The notes: generated by a model not told the origin, from the sequence alone. A stretch of 30,708 bases of DNA from a virus (IMGVR_UViG_3300036985_001097:1-30708), one strand, 5' to 3'; positions 1 to 8,583 are shown, counted from the first letter of the stretch. A program made the numbers and translations.

Positions 1-11
1 TATATTATATT

Positions 12-692
12 ATGGACATAGTAAACATTGATGCTCTTAAAGCACAGGGAAGAATCCTAGATGCTGCAGATGTAGATCCTAATGAGGACTACTTTGTACT
101 TGGTAAGTACACTAATAAATACACTACTGATAGTTTTAAATATACTAAGTATCCTGTATGGGCTATCAAAGCCGGGGATGTTATGGGTATTCCTACACTA
201 CAACAAGTATTAGATTTTAACCATGACTTAATTGATGGCAACAATTTTCAAGGAACGGGAGCAGGAGTTGGAAACACAGGAACAGAAGTTATTGCTCATG
301 GTACAGCCGCAGCTGTTAATAATGAAGGAACTTCAGTTATTGCAATAGGTAATGGTGCAACATCCGCAAACAAAAAAGATAATGTAACAGCTATTGGTCA
401 ATCTGCGGCAACAAAAAATGAAGGAGAATTTGTAAATGCTATTGGATATAATGCAGCTTATGAAAACAAAGCAGATAATGTAATAGCTTTAGGAACAACT
501 GCTGGTCAAAATAATGATTTAGCTAAATCTGTTATTATTAGTAATGTTGAGTTACCTACATTTGCAGATTATGCAGCAGCAACAGATCCTTTAAGTATAA
601 CATCAATTACAACTGCTAATGGTGCAACAAGTGGAACTTATTTATTTCACAACCAAGCAACTAACTCAATTGGTGCAGTTAGAATACCTTAA
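12..692 (+). CDS. Fibre/adhesin-like protein, anchor family A, short YadA-like head
   Basis: Predicted virion fibre or receptor-binding protein of 226 residues. Residues 1-55 match the N-termini of the genes at 1770 and 2992 (pattern xTLxxQGR(I/V)xxxxDVDPxxxYxxxG), so they probably form a common attachment module. The middle holds about four repeats centred on AIG or ALG (VIAIGNGA, VTAIGQSA, VNAIGYNA, VIALGTTA), like the left-handed beta-roll head of trimeric autotransporter adhesins. The last 65 residues (IISNxxLP ... TYL ... IxxxR) match the C-terminus of the protein at 2992, so the two are paralogues that differ in repeat number. Trimeric assembly at the tail tip is inferred. The only upstream sequence in the window is 11 AT-rich bases, so the promoter is not visible. 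Confidence 0.75.
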   Translation: MDIVNIDALKAQGRILDAADVDPNEDYFVLGKYTNKYTTDSFKYTKYPVWAIKAGDVMGIPTLQQVLDFNHDLIDGNNFQGTGAGVGNTGTEVIAHGTAAAVNNEGTSVIAIGNGATSANKKDNVTAIGQSAATKNEGEFVNAIGYNAAYENKADNVIALGTTAGQNNDLAKSVIISNVELPTFADYAAATDPLSITSITTANGATSGTYLFHNQATNSIGAVRIP

Positions 693-711
693 TAATTAAC
701 AAATTAAAAAC

Positions 712-1314
712 ATGAACGAGTTTAAGTGGTTACCTAAAATATACAAGTGGCAGCAGTGGAGAGAACTTATTTCTACTGATTTTAAATATGAGATAGGACA
801 ATATGTTTCTACTGAAGGTGGAGTAATAGCACATAGATGGTTATCAACTTCTGCTGGAGGTTCTCCTACTGCAGGTACTGTGCAAAACTATTTAGTAGTG
901 GATACTCAAAATTTAACAGCTGCACTATGGGCAACATCAAATGTTGATATATCTAACGTAGAGAGTACTTGGAATGGTAAAACTAATACTGATAATCTTA
1001 TAGCAGCTGGAGCTGGTGGAGGTATAACAGCAGGCACAGCAGCTGTTTTATGTGATGCTAGTTCAAACAATGGTAAAACAGATTGGTATTTACCAGCTGT
1101 AGATGAACTAAACAAAGTTTGGGATAATAGATGGGAAATAGCTCAAGGATTACAGGCAGCAAGTGGAACTCAATTGTCTTTTAATAGCTATTGGGGTAGT
1201 ACAGAACTTGATGGAGACTTTGCTTGGTACTTTGATTTTTTTACTGGTTTTGCAGGAACTAGTGATAAAAGCAACAATTACTTTGTGCGAGCTATAAGAA
1301 AATTTAGTATATAA
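712..1314 (+). CDS. Receptor-binding protein with DUF1566/C-type-lectin-like domain, anchor family B
   Basis: 200-residue predicted fibre-tip protein. The first 20 residues (MNEFKWLPKIYKWQQWRE) match the next gene, giving a second anchor family. The C-terminal half follows the DUF1566 pattern: DWYLPAVDELNKVW, then SYWGSTE, then FAWYFDFFTG, then YFVRAIRKF. DUF1566 is a C-type-lectin/formylglycine-enzyme-like fold used for ligand display and occurs in some diversity-generating retroelement targets. No reverse transcriptase or template repeat is seen in this window. Binding to a host surface glycan or protein is inferred. Start ATG lies 19 nt after the previous stop in an AT-rich leader. The minus-strand ORF inside it is a shadow. 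Confidence 0.75.
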   Translation: MNEFKWLPKIYKWQQWRELISTDFKYEIGQYVSTEGGVIAHRWLSTSAGGSPTAGTVQNYLVVDTQNLTAALWATSNVDISNVESTWNGKTNTDNLIAAGAGGGITAGTAAVLCDASSNNGKTDWYLPAVDELNKVWDNRWEIAQGLQAASGTQLSFNSYWGSTELDGDFAWYFDFFTGFAGTSDKSNNYFVRAIRKFSI

Positions 1315-1335
1315 CAAATTTAAAAATATAAAACA

Positions 1336-1767
1336 ATGAATGAATTTAAACTATTGCCAAAAGTATTTAACTGGCAAAAATGGAGAGATCCAATTGTTAA
1401 AACAGAATACTATGAGTTAGACTTAGCTACTACAAATGTAGCAAATGTTGGTACTATTAAAGGTATAATAGAAATATCAGGCATTGATGGTGTAGGAGAC
1501 CCTGATCCAGCTTTTGCTACATCACAACAAATTTATATAAATAATCCTAACTTACTTCTTACTGAAGCTAATAGAGATAATATTTATATTCAATATAGTG
1601 TATACTATAAATCATTTGGTACAGATAATACTATACCTTATGTTATTAGTAATGGAGCAACACCTAATGGTGTAGGTTTTCAAGTCTTTAACGCAAACCC
1701 AACTGTAGCAGGTGCTAATAACTGGGAAGGTAAACTTTATCTATACTACGAAATTTATAATATTTAA
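1336..1767 (+). CDS. Small fibre/receptor-binding protein, anchor family B
   Basis: 143 residues. The N-terminus (MNEFKLLPKVFNWQKWRDP) is the same module as at 712, but the remaining ~115 residues are unrelated to the lectin-like domain. They are rich in alternating hydrophobic and polar residues (YIQYSVYYKSF, LYLYYEIYNI), suggesting a small beta-sandwich. The shared N-terminus with a different body suggests that both proteins dock to the same virion site with different binding heads. It ends 2 nt before the next start, so translational coupling is likely. The body is not recognised. Confidence 0.65.
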   Translation: MNEFKLLPKVFNWQKWRDPIVKTEYYELDLATTNVANVGTIKGIIEISGIDGVGDPDPAFATSQQIYINNPNLLLTEANRDNIYIQYSVYYKSFGTDNTIPYVISNGATPNGVGFQVFNANPTVAGANNWEGKLYLYYEIYNI

Positions 1768-1769
1768 TA

Positions 1770-2987
1770 ATGGATAACTATACTATACAAACTTTAATTA
1801 CACAAGGCAGAGTAGTAGGCAGTGGTGATGTTGATCCTGCTAACACCTATATACAAATAGGTGTATGGCAACCAGGCAACAGAAAAAGGAATGCATCTAA
1901 TGATGCTTACCCTTCTTATGTTATACCTTTAAGTCAACTAGGTATTGGAAATACTGTATGGGGAACTATAACAGGATTGCTATCTGATCAGTTAGATCTA
2001 CAAGCTGCACTTGATAATAAGTATGATATTAGTAATCCTGCTGGATTTATAGACATCACAGCTTTAGCTCCCTATCAACCTATTCTTGGATATACTCCAG
2101 AAAATGTAGCTAATAAATCTATTGATGGAACTTTAGCTGCAAATAGTGATACACTTTACTCTTCACAAAAAGCAGTAAAGACTTATGTTGATGCATCAGT
2201 TTCTGGCGTATTAGATGATAGAGGTAACTGGGATGCTTCTACTAATTTATTTCCTACTACCGGTGGCTCAGGTCCTGGAGGTTCAATACTTAAAGGTGAT
2301 CTTTGGTTTGTATCTGTACTAGGTATATTAGGAGGGACCCCTGTTGTTGTAGGTAATAACTTTAGAGCTTTGGTAGATAATCCAACACTTTCTACTGATT
2401 GGAATATATTAAATGTAGGTCTTGGTTATATTCCTGAGAACATAGCTAACAAAGGTGTAGCTAATGGCTATGCTAGTTTAGATGCAACAGGTAAAGTACC
2501 GGCAAGTCAGATTAAATATAATACAGTAATAACTCATGGTCATAGTTTTTCTGTTCCAAGTTATGGCACGACAGTTAGTCCAAGATACTATGTGCTATCT
2601 GCTCTTAAAAGTTTAAGTATACCATCTGATCTTGGTGGAACTGGTTTAACAAGTCCTCCACCTTTAACATGGAATGGTAGGATGTCTCCTATACCAAAAA
2701 CAGGAACTATTGTGTCAGCTAAATTTAGCTGGTATATAACACTTGGAAGTAATACTCAACTTTATACTGTAGAGTTTAATAATAGAACAACATCGGTTAG
2801 AACTACTGTAACTACAGCTTTACAAATAGGTCCTAGTTTTTCAGGAAGAGCTAAAACATTTGTTGTATCTGGTTTAAATATTCCTGTTACAGAAAATGAT
2901 GAAGTTTTTACTATTATAACTTGTCCAACTATTGTTGGAACACCTTGTGGAGGTATTACATTATCTGTAGATTATATAATAGAATAA
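1770..2987 (+). CDS. Tail fibre protein, anchor family A
   Basis: 405-residue fibre protein. Residues 1-58 carry the family A anchor (QTLITQGRVVGSGDVDP ... VWQPGNR ... AYPSYVIPLSQL), closest to the gene at 2992. Next comes a shaft with repeats common in phage tail fibres: GYTPENVANKS and GYIPENIANKG, SSQKAVKTYVDA, DDRGNWDASTN, LKGDLWFVS and GYASLDATGKVPASQI. The C-terminal ~130 residues form a different, probably beta-rich tip (ITHGHSFSVPSYG ... SVDYIIE). Two copies of the xPEN(I/V)ANK element about 120 residues apart mark a repeated shaft unit. A fibre role is well supported by composition and repeats; the ligand is unknown. Confidence 0.8.
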   Translation: MDNYTIQTLITQGRVVGSGDVDPANTYIQIGVWQPGNRKRNASNDAYPSYVIPLSQLGIGNTVWGTITGLLSDQLDLQAALDNKYDISNPAGFIDITALAPYQPILGYTPENVANKSIDGTLAANSDTLYSSQKAVKTYVDASVSGVLDDRGNWDASTNLFPTTGGSGPGGSILKGDLWFVSVLGILGGTPVVVGNNFRALVDNPTLSTDWNILNVGLGYIPENIANKGVANGYASLDATGKVPASQIKYNTVITHGHSFSVPSYGTTVSPRYYVLSALKSLSIPSDLGGTGLTSPPPLTWNGRMSPIPKTGTIVSAKFSWYITLGSNTQLYTVEFNNRTTSVRTTVTTALQIGPSFSGRAKTFVVSGLNIPVTENDEVFTIITCPTIVGTPCGGITLSVDYIIE

Positions 2988-2991
2988 TAAA

Positions 2992-4164
2992 ATGGACATA
3001 ACTAAAATACAAACACTAATAGCTCAAGGCAAAATAGTAAATGCTGGAGACATTGATCCAGACACATCTTATTTACAAGTAGGTGTTTGGCAAGAAGGTA
3101 CTAGACAAAAGGGTGCTGCTGGTGAAGCTTATCCTTCTTATGCTATACCTGTTAGTCAAGTAGCTGGTAAACAGATAATAGATGTATTAGGTAGTTCCTT
3201 GTATTCTACAGATCCTGCAGCCGGTCCTAACTTTAATACTGGTGATGGTGTATATTTTGGTTCTCAAGCTGGTAGAGATAGTACTGGTTATGCAAGTATA
3301 TGTATAGGAAATTCTGCAGGAAACAATGCTACAGGAAATGATAATTCTATTTTTATAGGAAGTAATGTTGCCGCTAATACTACAACTTGCTTTGAAAGCC
3401 ACTTTATAGGTTATGATACTGGAAGCAGTGCTAATAGTGCTTATAGATCAAATTTTATTGGTAGGTCTGCTGGTAACAATGCTGATAATGCATACAACTC
3501 TACTTTTATTGGTGTTAATGCTGGGAGAAATGCTTCTAACGGTAGAGCTTCTGTTTATATTGGTTCTTTTGCTGGTCAAGATCATCCTAATGGGTTTGAA
3601 GCTGTATTTATAGGAAACGCTGCAGGTAGTGCAGGTGGATTTTATGGAGCATCTTTTGGATGTTTAAAATCTTTATTTGTAGGAGCACAGTGTGGGGAAG
3701 GTGCAAAAACTGTAACAGATTCTTGCGCTATTGGTAGCAGTGCTATGCGAGGGGCTTCAACTAATGATCAATGTATTGCTATAAATGTAAACTCATTTGA
3801 AGCATCTTCTAACAATACAAGAGTTACTGGTATAGGTACAAATTCTACAAGAGTTTGTAGTGGAAACACAGACTCAATTGGGATAGGATTTAATGCTTTT
3901 TCTGCAAGTAATAATTCTAATAATGTAATTGGTATTGGTTATCAAGCTGCTTACAATAATGACAATGTAAACAATGTTATAGCTTTAGGTTATAATGCAG
4001 GTTTAAATAATACATTAAGTAGTCAGTATATTATTAGTAATAGTAGTTTACCAAGTTATGTTGATAGAACTGCAGCACAAGCTGCTATAGTAGGGGGATC
4101 TGCAGGATCTACTTATTTATATTATAACTCAACAACCGGAGCAATTGAAGGAATAAGATTTTAA
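2992..4164 (+). CDS. Long YadA-like repeat fibre, anchor family A
   Basis: 390 residues. It has the family A anchor (IQTLIAQGKIVNAGDIDP ... VWQEGTRQ ... AYPSYAIPVSQV), then about 16 repeats of 15-20 residues with the core (F/I)IGxxAG (SICIGNSAG, SNFIGRSAG, STFIGVNAG, SVYIGSFAG, AVFIGNAAG). This is the beta-roll pattern of trimeric adhesin heads. The last ~65 residues match the protein at 12, so this is an expanded version of the same architecture. Ala, Gly, Ser and Asn dominate. It begins 4 nt after the previous stop. The ORFs in other frames within the repeat region are shadows caused by repetitive codons. Confidence 0.78.
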   Translation: MDITKIQTLIAQGKIVNAGDIDPDTSYLQVGVWQEGTRQKGAAGEAYPSYAIPVSQVAGKQIIDVLGSSLYSTDPAAGPNFNTGDGVYFGSQAGRDSTGYASICIGNSAGNNATGNDNSIFIGSNVAANTTTCFESHFIGYDTGSSANSAYRSNFIGRSAGNNADNAYNSTFIGVNAGRNASNGRASVYIGSFAGQDHPNGFEAVFIGNAAGSAGGFYGASFGCLKSLFVGAQCGEGAKTVTDSCAIGSSAMRGASTNDQCIAINVNSFEASSNNTRVTGIGTNSTRVCSGNTDSIGIGFNAFSASNNSNNVIGIGYQAAYNNDNVNNVIALGYNAGLNNTLSSQYIISNSSLPSYVDRTAAQAAIVGGSAGSTYLYYNSTTGAIEGIRF

Positions 4165-4176
4165 AATTTATATACT

Positions 4177-4401
4177 ATGAAAGTAACATTAGATAAAGAA
4201 AAAGAAATGGTTATTGTAAAAGAAGTTAAGAAAAAAATAACTGAAATTACAGTTTTAGAACTAAAAGATTTACCTGAAGTAAAAAGAGTAGAAGCTATTA
4301 CAAAAGAACTTGGTATTGTACTTCTTTGGCAAGGTGCAGAATATGATGCTATTGGTCAATGGACTGATACAGATGTAATCAACAAATTAAAATCTCTATA
4401 A
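4177..4401 (+). CDS. Small protein of unknown function
   Basis: 74 residues, mixed charge, with a run of acidic and basic residues in the first half (LDKEKEMVIVKEVKKKITE) and a more hydrophobic C-terminus (LGIVLLWQGAEYDAIGQW, then TDTDVINKLKSL). No signal peptide or membrane segment is visible. It sits between two fibre genes, and its stop is 1 nt before the next start, so it is part of the same operon. It may be a fibre accessory or chaperone-like protein, but that rests on position only. Confidence 0.6.
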   Translation: MKVTLDKEKEMVIVKEVKKKITEITVLELKDLPEVKRVEAITKELGIVLLWQGAEYDAIGQWTDTDVINKLKSL

Positions 4402-4402
4402 A

Positions 4403-6001
4403 ATGAGTATAGGCAATACTAAAGACCAAGGTAACAAAGGCAATAACTTTCCTTATCAATTAAGGAATTTACAATTATTGGGTGCAATACAAGAGTGTTG
4501 TTCATCAACAGGTTTATCATTGGCTGAGATTATTGCCTTGCTTACCTCTATAGATGCAGACACATCCAACTTAGATGTAGCTTTAAGTACTAGAAATGCA
4601 GAAGCTACTCAGTTGTTGATAAAAGCATTACTTACTACAATAGATGCTGATACATCAAATCTTGATGTTGCTCTTTCTAGTAGATTAGCCGATGCTACTT
4701 TTACTTCAAGAATAAATACTTTAGGTCAAAAGACTTCTGCTCAAAGTACACCAGTAGTATTACCATCTGATCAAATAATTAATGTAAATACTGTAAACTC
4801 ATCATCAAATGCTATGAGCACTGATGCTTTTGGTAGAATGAGAGTATCTAATCCACTAACTTTATTTGACTCATCTCACAGATACCGTGACAATGGTCTG
4901 TGGAATACTTTAGGAACAATTGGTGGAACAGCTGTTTTTAGTCCAAATGAAGGATTGGTAAATCTAAATGTAACTGGTGCAGCGGGATCTCAAGTAATAA
5001 GAGAAACTGCAAAAGTATTTTCTTATCAACCAGGTAAATCATTATTAGTGTTCAACACATTTGTAATGGCTCCTGCTCAACCACAATTAAGACAAAGAGT
5101 TGGTTACTTTGGTACTGATAATGGTATCTATATTCAGTTAAGAGATGATATTTTAAGCTTTGTAGAAAGAAGTTCAGTTACAGGTGGAATAACTGAAAGT
5201 ATTGTACCTCAAGCTGTTTGGAATGTAGATACACTAGATGGCAATGGTCCTTCAGGTGTAACTTTAGACATTACCAAAGCTCAGATTCTCTTTATGGATA
5301 TTGAGTGGTTAGGTGAAGGAACTGTAAGATTAGGATTTGTTATAGATGGGGTATTCATACTTTGTCACAGATTCAACCATGCTAATCTTATTACTTCTAC
5401 TTATATTACAACAGCTTCTCTACCATTAAGATATGAGATTACAAATGAAGGAACAGCAACAGCAGCTACACTAAAACAAGTGTGTTCTACTGTTATATCA
5501 GAAGGTGGTTATGAGCTAAGAGGGGCACAACAAGCTATTGGAACTCCAATACTTACTCCAAGAACATTCCCTGTAGCAGGAACATTTTATCCTATTGTAG
5601 GAATAAGACTTGTACCAACTAAACTAGATGCTATTGTAATACTTACTGCTGTATCTTTATTAGGGTTAGGTAATGGTAAAAACTATGCTTGGAGAGTTGT
5701 TCAAACTGCAACTATAACTGGTGGTTTATGGACTCCTGTTGGAGTAGATTCTGCTGTTGCATATAACTTAACAGGTACATCAGCAACAGGTGGTAGAGTA
5801 TTAGCACAAGGATATGTAAATTCATCTAATCAAGGATCACCAAGTATTAACATATTAAAAGCAGCTTTATTTTCAACTCAACTTGAAAGAAATACTTTTA
5901 CAGGCACTCCTTATGAATTAGTTATTGAAATGGCTATTGATGCTACAGGAGGAACATTAGGAGTATATGCTTCATTAGATTGGGAAGAAATAAGTAGATA
6001 A
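4403..6001 (+). CDS. Virion structural/fibre protein, anchor family C
   Basis: 532 residues. The N-terminus MSIGNTKDQGNKGNNFPYQ is nearly identical to that of the next gene and defines a third anchor family. Residues ~45-105 hold two copies of a ~29-residue unit (xALLTxIDADTSNLDVALSxR), probably a coiled shaft. The long C-terminal part (SNAMSTDAFGRMRVSNPLTLFDS, where AFGRMRVSNP is a recurrent phage virion signature, then KVFSYQPGKSLLVFNTFVMA) looks like a beta-rich jelly-roll or lectin-like body of the kind seen in structural proteins of many marine and Bacteroidota phages. The exact virion location is unknown. Confidence 0.72.
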   Translation: MSIGNTKDQGNKGNNFPYQLRNLQLLGAIQECCSSTGLSLAEIIALLTSIDADTSNLDVALSTRNAEATQLLIKALLTTIDADTSNLDVALSSRLADATFTSRINTLGQKTSAQSTPVVLPSDQIINVNTVNSSSNAMSTDAFGRMRVSNPLTLFDSSHRYRDNGLWNTLGTIGGTAVFSPNEGLVNLNVTGAAGSQVIRETAKVFSYQPGKSLLVFNTFVMAPAQPQLRQRVGYFGTDNGIYIQLRDDILSFVERSSVTGGITESIVPQAVWNVDTLDGNGPSGVTLDITKAQILFMDIEWLGEGTVRLGFVIDGVFILCHRFNHANLITSTYITTASLPLRYEITNEGTATAATLKQVCSTVISEGGYELRGAQQAIGTPILTPRTFPVAGTFYPIVGIRLVPTKLDAIVILTAVSLLGLGNGKNYAWRVVQTATITGGLWTPVGVDSAVAYNLTGTSATGGRVLAQGYVNSSNQGSPSINILKAALFSTQLERNTFTGTPYELVIEMAIDATGGTLGVYASLDWEEISR

Positions 6002-6023
6002 AATATTAAAATATATATAAGAC

Positions 6024-6770
6024 ATGTCAATAGGTAATACAAAAGACCAAGGTAATAAGGGTAACAATTTTCCTTATCAACTTAGAACCTTACAGTTATT
6101 ATCATCTATCAATGATGGTATCTCAGCTTTACCTGGTATAGATCATGAATCTAGAACTAGTACATATGAAGCTACTTGTACGATTTGTGGTCCAGGATAT
6201 TCTAACGGAGATATTATCATAAGGTATGATATTATAGATCTTGCTACAGGATTAATAGATGCTACTATATGGTTTAATGATACTCTTCAAACTCAAATAA
6301 CACCTGATCCGGCACCTGGAGATTTGACTCCAATATCTGCTCCTAGCGGTGTAACAGTTCTTAATGGACCCGGTATAAATGCAGTTAATATCCAAGATGG
6401 TGGCAACTCTATCACAGTAGATGCTAACAACTTAGATATCAGAAACTTAGATTTTGCTAGTGATTCTGTTGATATCAGTAACTCAACCAATGTAGGAGTT
6501 ACCAATAGTAATTTAGATGTTGCATTATCTACTTTAGGTAAAGAAACAACATTAACAAATATTTACAATAATGTTTTTTCTAAAATAGAAAGAATAAAAG
6601 GTTCTGCTAATTATAATAGAGCTATTACTTATGTTAGTGCTGGAACAGGTGATTTTAGAATAAACAATATATTACACACTGGAACAACTCTTTTGGGAGC
6701 TGAAACATTAACAGAAACTTTTACTTATTATCTAACAACAGATAATGTAACTAACATTCAATACACATAA
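6024..6770 (+). CDS. Fibre protein, anchor family C
   Basis: 248 residues. The first 26 residues differ from the protein at 4403 at a single position. The body is different: a beta-rich region with CTICGPGYSNGD, a Pro-rich linker (DPAPGDLTPISAPSG), and a segment SNLDVALSTLGKETTLTNIYNNV that again echoes the shaft unit of the neighbour. The C-terminus (GDFRINNILHTG ... TDNVTNIQYT) is a short beta domain. It is likely to use the same docking site as the 4403 product. Its stop lies 1 nt before the next start. Confidence 0.68.
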   Translation: MSIGNTKDQGNKGNNFPYQLRTLQLLSSINDGISALPGIDHESRTSTYEATCTICGPGYSNGDIIIRYDIIDLATGLIDATIWFNDTLQTQITPDPAPGDLTPISAPSGVTVLNGPGINAVNIQDGGNSITVDANNLDIRNLDFASDSVDISNSTNVGVTNSNLDVALSTLGKETTLTNIYNNVFSKIERIKGSANYNRAITYVSAGTGDFRINNILHTGTTLLGAETLTETFTYYLTTDNVTNIQYT

Positions 6771-6771
6771 T

Positions 6772-7023
6772 ATGAAATATGTATTTAATCCTGTCTCAGG
6801 CCAGTTAGATCTTATAAACACATTTACAGACAGTAACTATATTCACACTCAAGCTGTTGCAAATACAACTTGGAATGTGCCTCATAACTTAGGTAAAAGA
6901 TGTTCAGTACAAGTTGTGGATAATCTTGGAAATGAGATTGTTGGTAGTATCCAGTGGATAGATGATAATAATGTAACAGTAACATTTAATACAGCAATAA
7001 CAGGATTTGTATATTGCAATTAA
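6772..7023 (+). CDS. Small fibre-associated beta protein
   Basis: 83 residues. The pattern TWNVPHNLGKRCSVQVVDN followed by GSIQWIDDNNVTVTF and a final SGFxYxN-like ending resembles a compact beta domain found at the ends of many phage tail-fibre and baseplate proteins. Here it stands alone, after a short Asn/Asp-rich N-terminus (MKYVFNPVSGQLDLIN). Gene spacing (1 nt after the previous stop) ties it to the fibre operon. It may be a fibre-tip subunit or connector; the function is inferred from the pattern only. Confidence 0.62.
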   Translation: MKYVFNPVSGQLDLINTFTDSNYIHTQAVANTTWNVPHNLGKRCSVQVVDNLGNEIVGSIQWIDDNNVTVTFNTAITGFVYCN

Positions 7024-7054
7024 TAAAATAATTTAGTATATTAGAATAAGTAAG

Positions 7055-7071
7055 CTTCTCATGGTGAGAAG
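7055..7071 (+). other. Hairpin upstream of the 7111 fibre gene
   Basis: A perfect 7-bp stem (CTTCTCA / TGAGAAG) with a 3-nt loop lies in the 87-nt gap between two fibre genes. No T-run follows it; an A-rich leader (7080-7110) does. It is therefore more likely an mRNA 5' stabiliser or processing site than an intrinsic terminator. Its role is inferred. Confidence 0.4.
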
Positions 7072-7110
7072 ATTATAAATAAAAAAAAACAAAAAAAAAA
7101 ACAAAACAAA

Positions 7111-8532
7111 ATGGCAGTAGACAAAAAGTTTTTTGTAGATATTAATCTACAAGGCAATGCATTAAACAATGCAACAATTGGTTCAAATTCAGACATGACC
7201 AAAGGTGGTTCATTTCAGTATGCTTCAGGAACCGGAAGATTAGAATATTTTGATGGCGAAAATGTTAAAGAAGTAGCAAATCTTAGTGATATTGCAGCAG
7301 TAACAGGTGGTCTTATTCTTCAAGAAGGATATAATGCAGCTACAAACACTCCTAACATTGCAGATGAAAATGCGGATAAAGGTTTCTTTTGGGTTGTAAC
7401 GGTAGCAGGTTCTTTCTTAGGAACATCAGTACAAGTTGGTGATTCTATTATTGCTAAAGTTGACAAAGCTGGTGCTTCTATTGGAGATTGGTTAATCCTT
7501 CAAGGTAACATAGTAACTGCTACTGATGAAGTAGAAGGTATTGTAAGATTAGCTACACAAGCAGAAGTTAATGCTGGTACAGAAGGTGGTGCAGTTGTTT
7601 TAACTCCTGCTACATTTGAGAACTCATCTCAAATACAAGGTATTAGATTAGATATTAAGGAAAAATTAGACAAATCAGGTGGTACTATGTCAGGTTCAAT
7701 TGACATGGATGGTAGTAGCATAGTAGCCGCACAAATTGATGACGCTGTATTAGGTACAGCATTAGACGCAAATAGTCAAGTTATTACTAACTTACCTGAT
7801 CCAACTAACGATAATGATGCTGCTAGAAAAAAATATGTAGACGTTGCTGCTTCAACTGCTCAATCAAACGCTGAGAGTTTTGCTACAACTGCTGCTGACA
7901 ACGCCCAAGCTGCTGCTGAAGCTACTGCTTCTGCTGACGCAACTGCAAAAGCTGACGCTGCTGAAGCTAATGCTAAAAGTTATGCTGATAGTTTAGCTCC
8001 TAATTATGATGCAGCAGGTTCAGCGGCTACTGCTGAAACTAATGCAAAGGCTTACGCTGATTCACTTGCTCCTAATTATGATGCTGCGGGAAGTGCTGTA
8101 ACAGCAGAAACAAACGCTAAAGCATACGCTGATTCATTAGCTCCAAACTACGATGCTGCTGGTTCAGCTGCTCAAGCATTAACTGATGCTAATGCTTATA
8201 CTGATTCAGCTATTTCTCAAGAAGTAACTGACAGAAACTCTGCTATCGCAACAGCAAAAGGTGAGGCTATTTCTACTGCTAATACTTACACAAACAATCA
8301 AACTACTGTTAAGCTTGTTGATACAACTGCGTGGGTTTTAGATGGAGGTAATTATTATGCAGTAGTTTCACATACTTTAGGAAATTTTGTAAATTTTACT
8401 ACAACTATCAATTCAGGAATGGTAGTTGAGTTTGCTGCTACTATTAGTAACAATGAAATTGTATTATTTTCTAATACTTTGCCAGAATATGGTGTGTCAG
8501 TTCTTCTTAGTAAAGTTAATAATAATGGTTAA
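7111..8532 (+). CDS. Major tail fibre-like protein, anchor family D
   Basis: 473 residues. The N-terminus AVDKKFFVDINLQGNALNN is shared with the gene at 8602 (anchor family D). Then follow known fibre elements: GYNAATNTPNIADENADKGFFW, DEVEGIVRLATQAEVNAGTE, and LDKSGGTMSGSIDMDG running into DAARKKYVD. Residues ~270-365 are Ala-rich and contain three 24-residue repeats (KAYADSLAPNYDAAGSAxxAETNA), probably a helical or collagen-like shaft. The C-terminal ~80 residues are a beta tip (YYAVVSHTLGNFVNFTT ... EYGVSVLLSK). The 31-nt leader is almost only A with a few C, without a Shine-Dalgarno. It ends before a terminator-like hairpin. Confidence 0.8.
   Translation: MAVDKKFFVDINLQGNALNNATIGSNSDMTKGGSFQYASGTGRLEYFDGENVKEVANLSDIAAVTGGLILQEGYNAATNTPNIADENADKGFFWVVTVAGSFLGTSVQVGDSIIAKVDKAGASIGDWLILQGNIVTATDEVEGIVRLATQAEVNAGTEGGAVVLTPATFENSSQIQGIRLDIKEKLDKSGGTMSGSIDMDGSSIVAAQIDDAVLGTALDANSQVITNLPDPTNDNDAARKKYVDVAASTAQSNAESFATTAADNAQAAAEATASADATAKADAAEANAKSYADSLAPNYDAAGSAATAETNAKAYADSLAPNYDAAGSAVTAETNAKAYADSLAPNYDAAGSAAQALTDANAYTDSAISQEVTDRNSAIATAKGEAISTANTYTNNQTTVKLVDTTAWVLDGGNYYAVVSHTLGNFVNFTTTINSGMVVEFAATISNNEIVLFSNTLPEYGVSVLLSKVNNNG
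7972..8187 (+). repeat. Three 72-bp in-frame repeats in a fibre shaft
   Basis: Three consecutive 24-codon units at 7972-8043, 8044-8115 and 8116-8187 encode AKxYADSLAPNYDAAGSAxx followed by AETN or ALTD. At the DNA level the copies differ at many synonymous positions (AGT TTA, TCA CTT and TCA TTA for the same Ser-Leu). The repeat is therefore old or maintained at the protein level rather than a fresh duplication. Confidence 0.85.
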
Positions 8533-8555
8533 TTTATCTAAATAACAATTAAATA

Positions 8556-8583
8556 ATCCCTCTCTTGAAATATAGGGAGGGAT
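8556..8583 (+). terminator. Probable intrinsic terminator after the 7111 fibre gene
   Basis: A 10-bp stem (ATCCCTCTCT / AGGGAGGGAT, one G-U pair) with an 8-nt loop is followed by ATTTTAAA. It lies in the 69-nt gap between 8532 and 8602. The stem is GC-rich compared with its surroundings, which is typical of a terminator, although the T-run is short. Partial read-through into the small downstream fibre genes is possible. Confidence 0.6.

Noticed and set aside
712-1314. Diversity-generating retroelement in this window
   Set aside because: Only a target-like domain is present. No reverse transcriptase or template repeat was found in 30.7 kb, so only a check is proposed.
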